Assembly: GCA_029935255.1 (NCBI GenBank)
Contig: JAOZKS010000112.1
Location: forward strand, 1 to 7,811
Source of the DNA: Pontiella sp.
GTDB taxonomy: Bacteria; Verrucomicrobiota; Kiritimatiellia; Kiritimatiellales; Pontiellaceae
DNA: 7,811 nucleotides
Direction: 5' to 3'
Every line of letters begins with the position of its first letter. The first letter of the stretch is position 1. Shown here in pieces: positions 1-5,892 of the stretch. The notes under the pieces were generated by a model. It did no database searches. It saw nothing but the letters and a program-made list of their open reading frames with translations, and had not been told where the DNA came from. The translations under genes and the position numbers were made by a program.

Positions 1-532
1 GCAGGTCGTTGAGATAGATCCAGGTGCGGGCGATATCGGTGAATTCCATATCGGCTTGTTTGAGCAGGTTTTCCATTTTTTCAAAGACATCGCGCGCCTG
101 TTCTTCGCGGGAGCGGGAGAGGTCGTCGGCTCGGATGTCGCCGAGCAGGCAGTAGCGTGCATCTTCGGTGTCGTACCAGTTTCCGACGAGGCGGTCGCCG
201 TCCATGACGGGATTGAGTTCTGCACCGGAGAGGGCGATGAACTGGGTGCCGGTGATGGTTGAGCCAGAGCAGGCATCGCCGTGCAACAGGGTCAGCGGCC
301 AGTCGAGATTGGTGATGGCTGAGACGGCCTTGGGATAGAACTGCCGCCCGCCAAAAAGATATTGGAAGGCAATCTTGGCATCGCGCGCCGCCATTTCGGC
401 CGTGACGCGGTCGAATACCTCGTGCATGGACTCCTCGGTGGCTTGTGCGGTGATGTAGTATGCTTTAACGCCATCGTGAGGGAATTCCACGATTTGCAGG
501 CTGTCGGTTGGGGTAATAATTGATTTGTCCAT
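1..532 (-). CDS. Rid (YjgF/YER057c/UK114) superfamily protein, two-domain type, 3' part cut off by the window edge
   Basis: The reading frame is open from ATG (complement of 530-532) to the left edge, giving 177 residues without a stop; the C-terminus is missing. Residues from about 95 onward look like the front half of a Rid domain: a strand-rich GSTITGTQFIALSG segment, then SREEQARDVFEKMENLLKQA and the typical FTDIARTWIYLNDL helix-strand. Simple RidA proteins of about 130 residues begin near this point, so the first 90 or so residues (MDKSIITPTDSLQIVEF onward) form an additional N-terminal domain. That layout is like the long Rid-fold proteins that include chorismatases (FkbO/Hyg5 type). 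Classical RidA proteins hydrolyse reactive enamine/imine intermediates of amino-acid metabolism; chorismatases cleave chorismate. The active-site residues needed to tell these apart lie beyond the edge, so the substrate is unknown. It lies 219 bases downstream of the deacylase gene in the same direction. No clear Shine-Dalgarno precedes the ATG; GAGATTTTGGAT stands directly before it. Family membership is fairly sure, function is not. Confidence 0.78.
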   Translation of the reverse strand, partial: MDKSIITPTDSLQIVEFPHDGVKAYYITAQATEESMHEVFDRVTAEMAARDAKIAFQYLFGGRQFYPKAVSAITNLDWPLTLLHGDACSGSTITGTQFIALSGAELNPVMDGDRLVGNWYDTEDARYCLLGDIRADDLSRSREEQARDVFEKMENLLKQADMEFTDIARTWIYLNDL

Positions 533-548
533 ATCCAAAATCTCGTTA

Positions 549-566
549 TCGGCCCGTTTGGGCCGA
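549..566 (-). promoter_or_regulatory. GC-rich hairpin in the leader of the Rid gene
   Basis: TCGGCCC and GGGCCGA form a perfect 7-bp stem around a GTTT tetraloop (AAAC on the coding strand). It ends 16 bases upstream of the Rid start codon. It is not followed by a T-run in either direction, so it does not look like an intrinsic terminator. In the mRNA it would sit just upstream of the region where the ribosome binds, so a role in translation or message stability is possible. The structure is seen; its function is inferred. Confidence 0.35.
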
Positions 567-588
567 GTTCGTTTCTCAGGTTCTAAAA

Positions 589-603
589 CAGTAAACATTA
601 CTG
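589..603. promoter_or_regulatory. 15-base palindrome, possible operator upstream of the Rid gene
   Basis: CAGTAAACATTACTG has perfect 6-base arms (CAGTAA/TTACTG) around a 3-base centre. It lies 56 bases upstream of the Rid start codon, where a repressor or activator site would be expected. A TTGACC hexamer on the minus strand (complement of 626-631) could be a -35 element, but no good -10 sits at 16-18 bases from it, so the promoter is not fixed. No specific regulator is recognised. Confidence 0.3.
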
Positions 604-751
604 AATGCCTCTTCGCCTTGATTCAGGTCAACCTTTTAAGAATTGCAGGGCTGTTCCTTATACCCATGGGACGCGCCCCGTATTACGGAGTGGACAGCGG
701 GCGGTTTTGTGCGGCAGTTTCGGGACTTGAAAACAGGGGGTTGTGGAGCAA

Positions 752-2311
752 CTAGGCTTGCCGAGCCAGAAAACGGCCGCCGTGACGAGGCGTATGTTTC
801 CCGTTTTCCAAGGTATGGAGTCCGTTGACGATGACATGTTGCATGCCGCCGGAGAGCTGGTGCGGCTTGGCGTAGGTGGTATTTTCCTGAATGGCATCGG
901 GATCGAAAACGAGAAGGTCGGCCGCATATCCTTCTTTTAATAGGCCTCGCTTTTTGAGGTTGAATTGCTCGGCAGGAAGCCCCGTCATTTTATAGATGGC
1001 TTCGGCAAGCGGCACGGTTTTCTGATCGAGTGCGGCGCGGAGGAATTTGGTGTGGCTACCGTAGGCGCGCGGGTGCGGATGGTCGTGGCTGAGAGGGCCC
1101 CACGGCGCACGCATCGACCCATCGGAGCCGAGCGAGACATAGGGCTCGGCCAGAACCCGCCACATGTTTTCTTCCGACATGCTGAAGAATATGCCGCCGG
1201 TTCCCAGATCGTCGGCATCAATTAAATGCAAAACCGCATCAACCTCATTCATGCCGAGTTCTTCCGCGACTTCGGGCAGGTATTTTCCTTTGAAAGCCTC
1301 GAATTGGGTGGAACCCACCATGACGTTATCCCAATGGCCGGCGGGTTGCTCGGCGAGTTCGGAACGGATGGTGGAGTGGGTTTCGGGGTCGCGAATTCGT
1401 GCGAGAATGGCATCGCGCCCGCCATAGCTGGCCCATTGCGGCAGGACAATATCGAGGTCGGTGCAGCCGGCGGTGTAGGGGTAGCGGTCGGCGCCAATTT
1501 CAATTCGGCTCCGGGCGGTTCGGATTTTTTCGAGCGCGGTGCCGAGCTTGTTCCAATTCCCAGAGCCCGATGCCTTGAGGTGGGAGATTTGCAGGCGTGC
1601 GCCGGAACACTCGGCAATGTCGATGGCCTCGTCGATCGATTCGAGCAGGCCGCCGGATTCGCTTCTCAGGTGGGTGGTGTAGAGACCGCCGCGGTGGTCG
1701 ACAATTTTGGCGAGCGCGATAATTTCTTCGCGCGGAACGGCCGATCCGGGCGGATAGGCGAGTCCGGAGCTCAGGCCAATGGCACCTTCGTCGAGCGCTT
1801 GGTCCAGCGCGTGGAGCATTTTCTTCATTTCTTCGGGGGTTCCGGTGCGGGGTTCGTAGCCGCAGATTCCGGCGTGCAGCGTGTTATGGCCAACGAGCAG
1901 GGCAATGTTGATGGCCGGTTGTGCGTCGGAATATCGCTCACGGTATTCAGCGACGGTGCTCCACGGCTTGGCATAGTCTTTGTCGAGCCAGTCGGAGGGC
2001 ATTTTATAGTCGCCGTTGAGAGGGGCGGCGGAGGCTCCGCAGTTTCCGCAAACCTCGGTGGTGATGCCCTGATATATTTTGGAGGCGGCGGAGGGTTCGA
2101 GCAGCAGGTAGGTGTCGGAATGGGAGTGGGCATCGATGAAGCCGGGGCAGACGATGCCGTCGGCGGCATCGAGGGTGATTTTTGCGCTCGCAGCGGAGAG
2201 GTTGCCCATTTGGGCAATGGAATCTCCGTTAATCCCAATGTCGCAGGAGATTTCGGTGTTTCCCGAGCCATCGAAGACCCGTCCATTGATGATTTTTAGG
2301 TCGAAATTCAT
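752..2311 (-). CDS. N-acyl-D-amino-acid deacylase (D-aminoacylase) family amidohydrolase
   Basis: A 519-residue metal-dependent amidohydrolase that should hydrolyse N-acyl-D-amino acids (or related N-acyl or D-peptide substrates) to the free amino acid. The N-terminal beta-sandwich strand (FDLKIINGRVFDGSG) is followed by GFIDAHSHSD with the HxH metal ligands H62 and H64. Next come GNCG with C91, the cysteine ligand known from D-aminoacylases, then H214 in YTTHLRSE, H244 in QISHLKASG and the catalytic aspartate D397 in SLGSDGSM. The C-terminal KRGLLKEGYAADLLVFDPDAI block returns to the beta-sandwich. Length and motif order match the family (about 480-530 residues). An in-frame upstream ATG at 2431 would add 40 residues of low-complexity, non-conserved sequence, so I chose the ATG at 2309-2311, where the family consensus begins. 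No signal peptide is seen, so it is probably cytosolic. No Shine-Dalgarno is present; a TACACT hexamer lies 6 bases before the ATG. The exact substrate cannot be read from sequence; dihydroorotase/hydantoinase-like relatives are less likely because of the GNCG motif. Confidence 0.9.
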   Translation of the reverse strand: MNFDLKIINGRVFDGSGNTEISCDIGINGDSIAQMGNLSAASAKITLDAADGIVCPGFIDAHSHSDTYLLLEPSAASKIYQGITTEVCGNCGASAAPLNGDYKMPSDWLDKDYAKPWSTVAEYRERYSDAQPAINIALLVGHNTLHAGICGYEPRTGTPEEMKKMLHALDQALDEGAIGLSSGLAYPPGSAVPREEIIALAKIVDHRGGLYTTHLRSESGGLLESIDEAIDIAECSGARLQISHLKASGSGNWNKLGTALEKIRTARSRIEIGADRYPYTAGCTDLDIVLPQWASYGGRDAILARIRDPETHSTIRSELAEQPAGHWDNVMVGSTQFEAFKGKYLPEVAEELGMNEVDAVLHLIDADDLGTGGIFFSMSEENMWRVLAEPYVSLGSDGSMRAPWGPLSHDHPHPRAYGSHTKFLRAALDQKTVPLAEAIYKMTGLPAEQFNLKKRGLLKEGYAADLLVFDPDAIQENTTYAKPHQLSGGMQHVIVNGLHTLENGKHTPRHGGRFLARQA

Positions 2312-2317
2312 GGGAAG

Positions 2318-2323
2318 AGTGTA
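2318..2323 (-). promoter_or_regulatory. Possible -10 element for the deacylase gene
   Basis: On the minus strand TACACT ends 6 bases before the ATG of the deacylase, at the distance expected if transcription begins at or next to the start codon (leaderless message). There is no Shine-Dalgarno in this interval. No TTGACA-like -35 is found at 16-18 bases upstream (CTCCCC-type sequence there), so the call rests on one hexamer and its position. Confidence 0.22.
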
Positions 2324-2374
2324 GCGGTAGAAGCGGGAATGGGGAGGAAAAACCGGGATGTGTTGGCCGGGGCA

Positions 2375-2393
2375 ACTACGATGTCGACGTAGT
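2375..2393. promoter_or_regulatory. Inverted repeat, possible operator upstream of the deacylase
   Basis: ACTACG and CGTAGT form perfect 6-base arms around a 7-base spacer (ATGTCGA). The centre is about 73 bases upstream of the deacylase start. It could be a regulator-binding site for the deacylase gene or a fragment of a dispersed repeat. Only the symmetry is seen. Confidence 0.28.
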
Positions 2394-2430
2394 GGGTGTG
2401 CTAAGGAGGCTTGCAGAAATAACCTGCCCA

Positions 2431-2513
2431 TTTAACGCAAAGTCGCGGAGAACGCTGAGTCTCGCAAAGAACCGCTCTTTGCGAGCCTTCGCGACCTTTG
2501 TTTCTTTGCGTTT
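2431..2513. repeat. Imperfect palindromic repeat element (REP/MITE-like) made of CGCAAAG units
   Basis: The inner stem is perfect: CTCGCAAAGA (2461-2470) pairs with TCTTTGCGAG (2476-2485) around a 5-base loop. The outer arms AACGCAAAG (2434-2442) and CTTTGCGTT (2504-2512) are also exact complements. Between them TCGCG (2443-2447) and CGCGA (2490-2494) are complementary but offset by a bulge. The left arm is itself built of related short units (CGCAAAG, CGCGGAG, CGCTGAG, CGCAAAG). Palindromes of CGCAAAG-type units between genes recall dispersed non-coding repeats in environmental bacterial genomes (from memory, unchecked). It carries no reading frame of its own and no T-run, so a terminator role is unlikely. 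Confidence 0.6.
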
Positions 2514-2590
2514 AAAACGCCCCTTATGTTCATGTTAATAATTCTAGACTCCTAAGCGTTGGCTCGTCCATTGCGGGGTGGCGGCCGAGG

Positions 2591-2620
2591 TTGCTCGACT
2601 CGATTATGGATTGTTATCAT
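2591..2620 (+). promoter_or_regulatory. Possible sigma70-type promoter for the membrane protein gene
   Basis: TTGCTC (2591-2596) and TATCAT (2615-2620) are spaced by 18 bases, each matching four of six consensus positions. Transcription would begin around 2627, about 23 bases before the chosen ATG at 2650, and this supports that start over the upstream GTG at 2578, which lies before the promoter. It is a weak match, read by eye. Confidence 0.3.
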
Positions 2621-2649
2621 GCGGGTTTTGGATAGACTGTCTGGAAAAT

Positions 2650-3726
2650 ATGAAGGGTGTATTCAAGAAGATTGCCGAGAAGGTGTGGTTGCAGGGGGAT
2701 CCGGCGAAGGATCGTACGGTCGGGCTGATTGTGTTTGGAACGGGCGATGTTTTTCTGGGAATCGGCTGTTTTTCAGCGGCTATGCTCTTGCTGATCGTGG
2801 TTTCCGCGACGGGGCTGCATGGCATGAAGCCCATTCATTTTTGGATGACGATGCTTTTCCTGATCTACCTTACGGGCTGGTTTATCGTGACGGGATTGGG
2901 GAGTATCAAAGCTCGCCGCTGGGCCCGGGCGCTTCTTTTGGTGGGGGCGTGGGTGGCCGTGTTTTTTGGCACGCTTACGTTTGCGCTGATGCTCTATGTG
3001 CTTCCGGAAATATTTAATCTGCTGTCCGAGTCCCGTCTAATTCCTCCATCCGCCGTCATGGGGATACTCTATTTTTCCGCCTTTGTTCTTGTGGTGTTTC
3101 AGGTTGTATTTCCAATGGCTGGCGTGGCCTTCTATGGCCTGAAGAGTGTGCAGAATACGTGTGAGCGCCGGAATCTAGACCCTAGCTGGACGGACCGCTG
3201 CCCATTGCCGCTCTTGGCCATGAGTTTTATTTTGATTCTCGGCAGCCTCTCCGTTTTCACCGGTGCCACCACGAACTACACCGTGTTCCTCTTCGGCCAT
3301 GTAATCAGCGGATTTGCGGGTCTTCTTGTGATGCTCTTCATTTCTCTGGTTTGCGGTTATGTGGGGTGGGGGGCGTTCTCGCGTAGAATGCATGCGTGGT
3401 GGGGGGCCTATGCCCTAATCCTCCTTACCGCTTCCTCGCTGATGCTCACCTTTTCCGAGATGGATATGCCGAACCTCTATGCACACATGGGCTATTCCGC
3501 CGATCAGGTGCACGAGCTGCAGAACGTTCATTTGATCACCCCGGCCACCCTGACCTTCATCAGTTGTACATGGGGCATCATGGCCTGCATCTATCTCGTT
3601 TGGGTGCGCGACTGTTTTCGTCCGGAAAAGGACGAGGGCGAGGTGAAGTCCCATCAGCAGATTAAGGCCGAGGAAGCGGCGGCCCAGCCCAAGGAAGAGC
3701 CCCGTATTCGCATGCGACTCGATTAA
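2650..3726 (+). CDS. Unrecognised multi-pass membrane protein (about eight helices)
   Basis: The product is 358 residues, and I do not recognise the family. After a short charged N-terminus (MKGVFKKIAEKVWLQGDPAKDR) there are about eight hydrophobic segments: residues 26-52, 63-83, 93-117, 135-163, 185-205, 212-240, 250-268 and 296-318. A cytoplasm-style loop holds two cysteines (C171 and C184, in NTCERRN and TDRCPLP). The tail from 320 onward is hydrophilic and rich in E, K and A, ending IRMRLD. The basic motif after helix 2 (IKARRWAR) recurs in small multi-pass proteins of unknown role. No transporter or enzyme signature is seen. The start is uncertain: a GTG at 2578 would add 24 residues (MAAEVARLDYG...), but the ATG at 2650 places a lysine-rich head directly before the first conserved part and has a weak GGAA just upstream. 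A possible terminator follows directly, so it is probably transcribed separately from parB. Confidence 0.75.
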   Translation: MKGVFKKIAEKVWLQGDPAKDRTVGLIVFGTGDVFLGIGCFSAAMLLLIVVSATGLHGMKPIHFWMTMLFLIYLTGWFIVTGLGSIKARRWARALLLVGAWVAVFFGTLTFALMLYVLPEIFNLLSESRLIPPSAVMGILYFSAFVLVVFQVVFPMAGVAFYGLKSVQNTCERRNLDPSWTDRCPLPLLAMSFILILGSLSVFTGATTNYTVFLFGHVISGFAGLLVMLFISLVCGYVGWGAFSRRMHAWWGAYALILLTASSLMLTFSEMDMPNLYAHMGYSADQVHELQNVHLITPATLTFISCTWGIMACIYLVWVRDCFRPEKDEGEVKSHQQIKAEEAAAQPKEEPRIRMRLD

Positions 3727-3760
3727 CTTCCCGTGGCGGGAAAGTTTAGCCTTTTATTTT
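3725..3760 (+). terminator. Possible intrinsic terminator after the membrane protein gene
   Basis: AACTTCCCG (3725-3733) and CGGGAAAGTT (3737-3746) form a 9-bp stem with one bulged base and a 3-base TGG loop, overlapping the end of the stop codon. It is followed after a few bases by a T-rich run (CTTTTATTTTT, 3751-3761). The T-run is not immediately adjacent to the stem, so efficiency may be partial. It separates the membrane protein gene from the parB cluster. Confidence 0.5.
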
Positions 3761-3804
3761 TCGCCGTTTGGATGAAAAATGCGGTTTTGTGGAAATTGAG
3801 GAAC

Positions 3805-3809
3805 AGGAG
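3805..3809 (+). promoter_or_regulatory. Ribosome binding site of parB
   Basis: AGGAG lies 5 bases before the ATG at 3815. It is the only clear Shine-Dalgarno in the window and fixes the parB start. Confidence 0.6.
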
Positions 3810-3814
3810 CAGCT

Positions 3815-4753
3815 ATGGCTGGAAAACATATTGGATTAGGGCGTGGACTGGATGTATTGATCAAGGACGGAACCACGGCGAAAAAACAAGCCACCGCCAA
3901 GCGGGCGGCAGCGAAAGCAACGGCGGCATCCGCACCGGATTGCGGTATGCGCAAAGTACCCGTCAGTAAAGTGAAAGCCAGCCCGTGGCAACCCCGGAAC
4001 ACCTTTGATGCGCAAGCCCTTACGGAGTTGGTGCAGTCCGTTCAGGAACACGGAATCCTCCAGCCCTTGCTGGTGCGCGAAGTCGGAACAAAATTCGAAC
4101 TCATCGCCGGCGAACGCCGCCTCCGCGCCGCCCAGTCCGCCTTGTTGAAAAAGGTGCCGGTCATCGTCATCGAGGCCTCCGATGAAAAAGCCCTTGAAAT
4201 AGCGCTGATCGAAAACCTTCAACGCGAAGACCTCAATCCGATCGAAGAAGCCGCAGGCTATGCCCTGCTTCAGGAAAAATTCAAGCTGACCCAGGAAAAT
4301 GTGGCGAAAAAAGTCGGCAAGGCCCGCGCCACGGTGGCCAATGCATTGCGCCTGCTGGAGTTGCCGGATGGGATTCGCAAGGTGGTCGCCGAGGGCATCC
4401 TTTCCGTGGGCCACGCCAAAGTGCTGCTGTCGGTCGAAAGCGGCAAGGAACAGGAGGTGCTCGCAAAACGTACTCTTAAGGAAGGCCTTTCCGTCCGGGC
4501 ATTGGAAAAGCTCGTGAAGAAACTAAACCGGCCGCCCAAGAAACCGCGTGCCGAAAAAATGGATCTACCCAGCGACTATCTCCACACCCTGTCCGATGAA
4601 CTCCATCAATATTTTGGAACCGGCGTACGTGTGAATCCCTCCAAAACACTGGCCAACGGTCGCAAAGTGAAGGGTTCGTTGGAGATCGACTTCCACAATA
4701 ACGACGAACTCGACCGCTTGCTGACCCTCGTCGGCTATTCGACCGATCTCTAA
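3815..4753 (+). CDS. parB: ParB family chromosome partitioning protein
   Basis: The product is 312 residues with the full ParB layout. The N-terminal box (HIGLGRGLDVLI, residues 5-16) is the ParA-contacting peptide typical of chromosomal ParB. A Lys/Ala-rich linker (about 20-41) follows. The N-terminal CTP-binding/nuclease-like domain begins at RKVPVSKVKASPWQPR (46-61), continues with GILQPLLVR (80-88) and carries GERRLRAA (99-106) and ENLQREDLNPIEEA (133-146), the motifs that hold CTP and drive clamp closure. A helix-turn-helix for parS recognition covers about 158-184 (LTQENVAKKVGKARATVANAL). The C-terminal dimerisation part ends GSLEIDF-NNDELDRLLTLV. ParB loads on parS sites near the replication origin, slides as a CTP-dependent clamp, and works with ParA and SMC in segregation. 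Length and motifs are normal for a working protein. Unusually, no parA lies directly upstream; the preceding gene is an unrelated membrane protein. The clear AGGAG supports the start. The next gene begins 2 bases after the stop. Confidence 0.95.
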   Translation: MAGKHIGLGRGLDVLIKDGTTAKKQATAKRAAAKATAASAPDCGMRKVPVSKVKASPWQPRNTFDAQALTELVQSVQEHGILQPLLVREVGTKFELIAGERRLRAAQSALLKKVPVIVIEASDEKALEIALIENLQREDLNPIEEAAGYALLQEKFKLTQENVAKKVGKARATVANALRLLELPDGIRKVVAEGILSVGHAKVLLSVESGKEQEVLAKRTLKEGLSVRALEKLVKKLNRPPKKPRAEKMDLPSDYLHTLSDELHQYFGTGVRVNPSKTLANGRKVKGSLEIDFHNNDELDRLLTLVGYSTDL

Positions 4754-4755
4754 CC

Positions 4756-5877
4756 ATGGGCGACCCAATCCCAACGCAACGCGAGCTTATGGCGCAGGAA
4801 TACGACGCCATCCATAACCGTTTGTTTGTCATTCAAATTCTGTTGGTGGCCGCGTTGCTTGCGGTCTATCAGTTCAGCGGGGCTTCGGCCATGCTCTCCA
4901 ACGGACTGTCCGCACGTTTCGGCGAACAGCTTTGGTATGTCACCAACGCGGCCTACACCGCCATCACGGTTTTCGGATTTGCGGCCTGCATGTTTCTGCT
5001 CTCCTACTACTCCAGCCATGTGCTGGAGCGCCACTACGAGCTTTCCAGCGAAACCTTCGGGGAATGGTTTGGTGATTTCGTCAAATCATTGCTGATCGAT
5101 ATCGCATTGGCCACGCTTCTCTTTTCGGTCATCTATGCCCTGCTGCGTTGGATGCCGAACTGGTGGTGGCTGTTCGCCTCCGTCTTCTATATTCTTTTTG
5201 CCATCGTCCTCTCGACCCTCCTTCCCTTGGTCATCATGCCGTTGTTCCATAAGTTTGAGCCCCTCGAGGAGGGCAACCTCACGACTGCCGTGCTCCAAAT
5301 GATGGACGAGGCAGGCATCCAGGTGGAGGGTGTTTATAAATGGGGGATGGATGCAAGAACCAATGCCGCGAACGCGGCCTTTTCCGGAGTAGGCCGCACC
5401 AAGCGCATTGTTCTGAGCGATACGCTGCTGACCGGCTATTCCCATGAAGAAATCCTGGCCATCCTTGCGCACGAAGTGGGGCACTATAAAAACCACGATA
5501 CCGCACGGCTGATGCTCACCAGCTCCGTGCTCGCACTCCTCGGCTTCTATATTTCGCACCTCGTTCTGACACAGCTTTCCGGAGCGCTTGGGTTTGCCCA
5601 CATCTTCGATATTGGAGCGGCGCCGCTCTTCATGTTCAGCCTCTTTATCTTTTCGCTCGTTTCGATGCCCTTTGCAAACATGCATTCGCGGCGGCGGGAG
5701 TTCGCCGCCGATGCCTATGCCATCCAAAAAACAGGGTCGGCCGATGCGCTGGTTTCGGCCTTTGAAAAGCTGGCCGAGCAAAACCTCTCCAACAAAGAGC
5801 CGGCCGCATGGGTTGAATTTCTGTTGCACAGCCATCCCTCCATTGCCCGGCGAATCGAACGGGCCCGAGAACGATAG
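4756..5877 (+). CDS. M48 family membrane metallopeptidase (Ste24/CAAX prenyl protease 1-like)
   Basis: The product is a 373-residue integral membrane zinc protease. Four hydrophobic segments (about 23-42, 62-88, 111-133, 136-163) precede the catalytic domain, and two more (252-274, 289-309) follow the zinc motif. The active site is H239-E-V-G-H243 in ILAHEVGHYKNHD; the third ligand is E315 in SRRREFAADAYA, the family's E-x3-D signature. GVGRTKRIVLSDTLL before HExxH and HSHPSIARRIER at the C-terminus are also typical. Eukaryotic Ste24 trims CAAX proteins and clears clogged translocons; bacteria lack prenylated CAAX substrates, so a role in membrane protein quality control is the usual assumption. 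All catalytic residues are present. The ATG follows the parB stop by 2 bases with no Shine-Dalgarno of its own, suggesting translational coupling; the next internal ATG (residue 12) has no better ribosome site. Confidence 0.93.
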   Translation: MGDPIPTQRELMAQEYDAIHNRLFVIQILLVAALLAVYQFSGASAMLSNGLSARFGEQLWYVTNAAYTAITVFGFAACMFLLSYYSSHVLERHYELSSETFGEWFGDFVKSLLIDIALATLLFSVIYALLRWMPNWWWLFASVFYILFAIVLSTLLPLVIMPLFHKFEPLEEGNLTTAVLQMMDEAGIQVEGVYKWGMDARTNAANAAFSGVGRTKRIVLSDTLLTGYSHEEILAILAHEVGHYKNHDTARLMLTSSVLALLGFYISHLVLTQLSGALGFAHIFDIGAAPLFMFSLFIFSLVSMPFANMHSRRREFAADAYAIQKTGSADALVSAFEKLAEQNLSNKEPAAWVEFLLHSHPSIARRIERARER

Positions 5878-5892
5878 AGAGCACGTACGCCC

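Larger units (their letters stand above)
2312..2649. other. Divergent intergenic region
   Basis: This 338-base stretch separates the minus-strand deacylase from the plus-strand membrane protein and should carry promoters for both. Contents, listed separately: a hexamer-arm palindrome (2375-2393), a long imperfect palindromic repeat (2431-2513) and a possible plus-strand promoter (2591-2620). Short reading frames entering it from either side lack family-like sequence, so no additional gene is called. Confidence 0.6.

Noticed and set aside
678..688. CCGTATTACGG near-palindrome downstream of the deacylase
   Set aside because: The arms are only 5 bp with a single central base and no T-run; it is likely chance and does not serve as a terminator.
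1226..2299. A 357-codon open frame on the plus strand inside the deacylase gene
   Set aside because: It is antisense to a gene with a full set of metal-ligand motifs. Its product is glycine-rich with no family-like pattern, as expected from codon bias of the opposite strand.
2312..2431. A 40-residue N-terminal extension of the deacylase from an ATG at 2431
   Set aside because: The added residues are proline/arginine-rich, non-conserved in character, and overlap the palindrome at 2375-2393; the family consensus begins at the ATG at 2309-2311.
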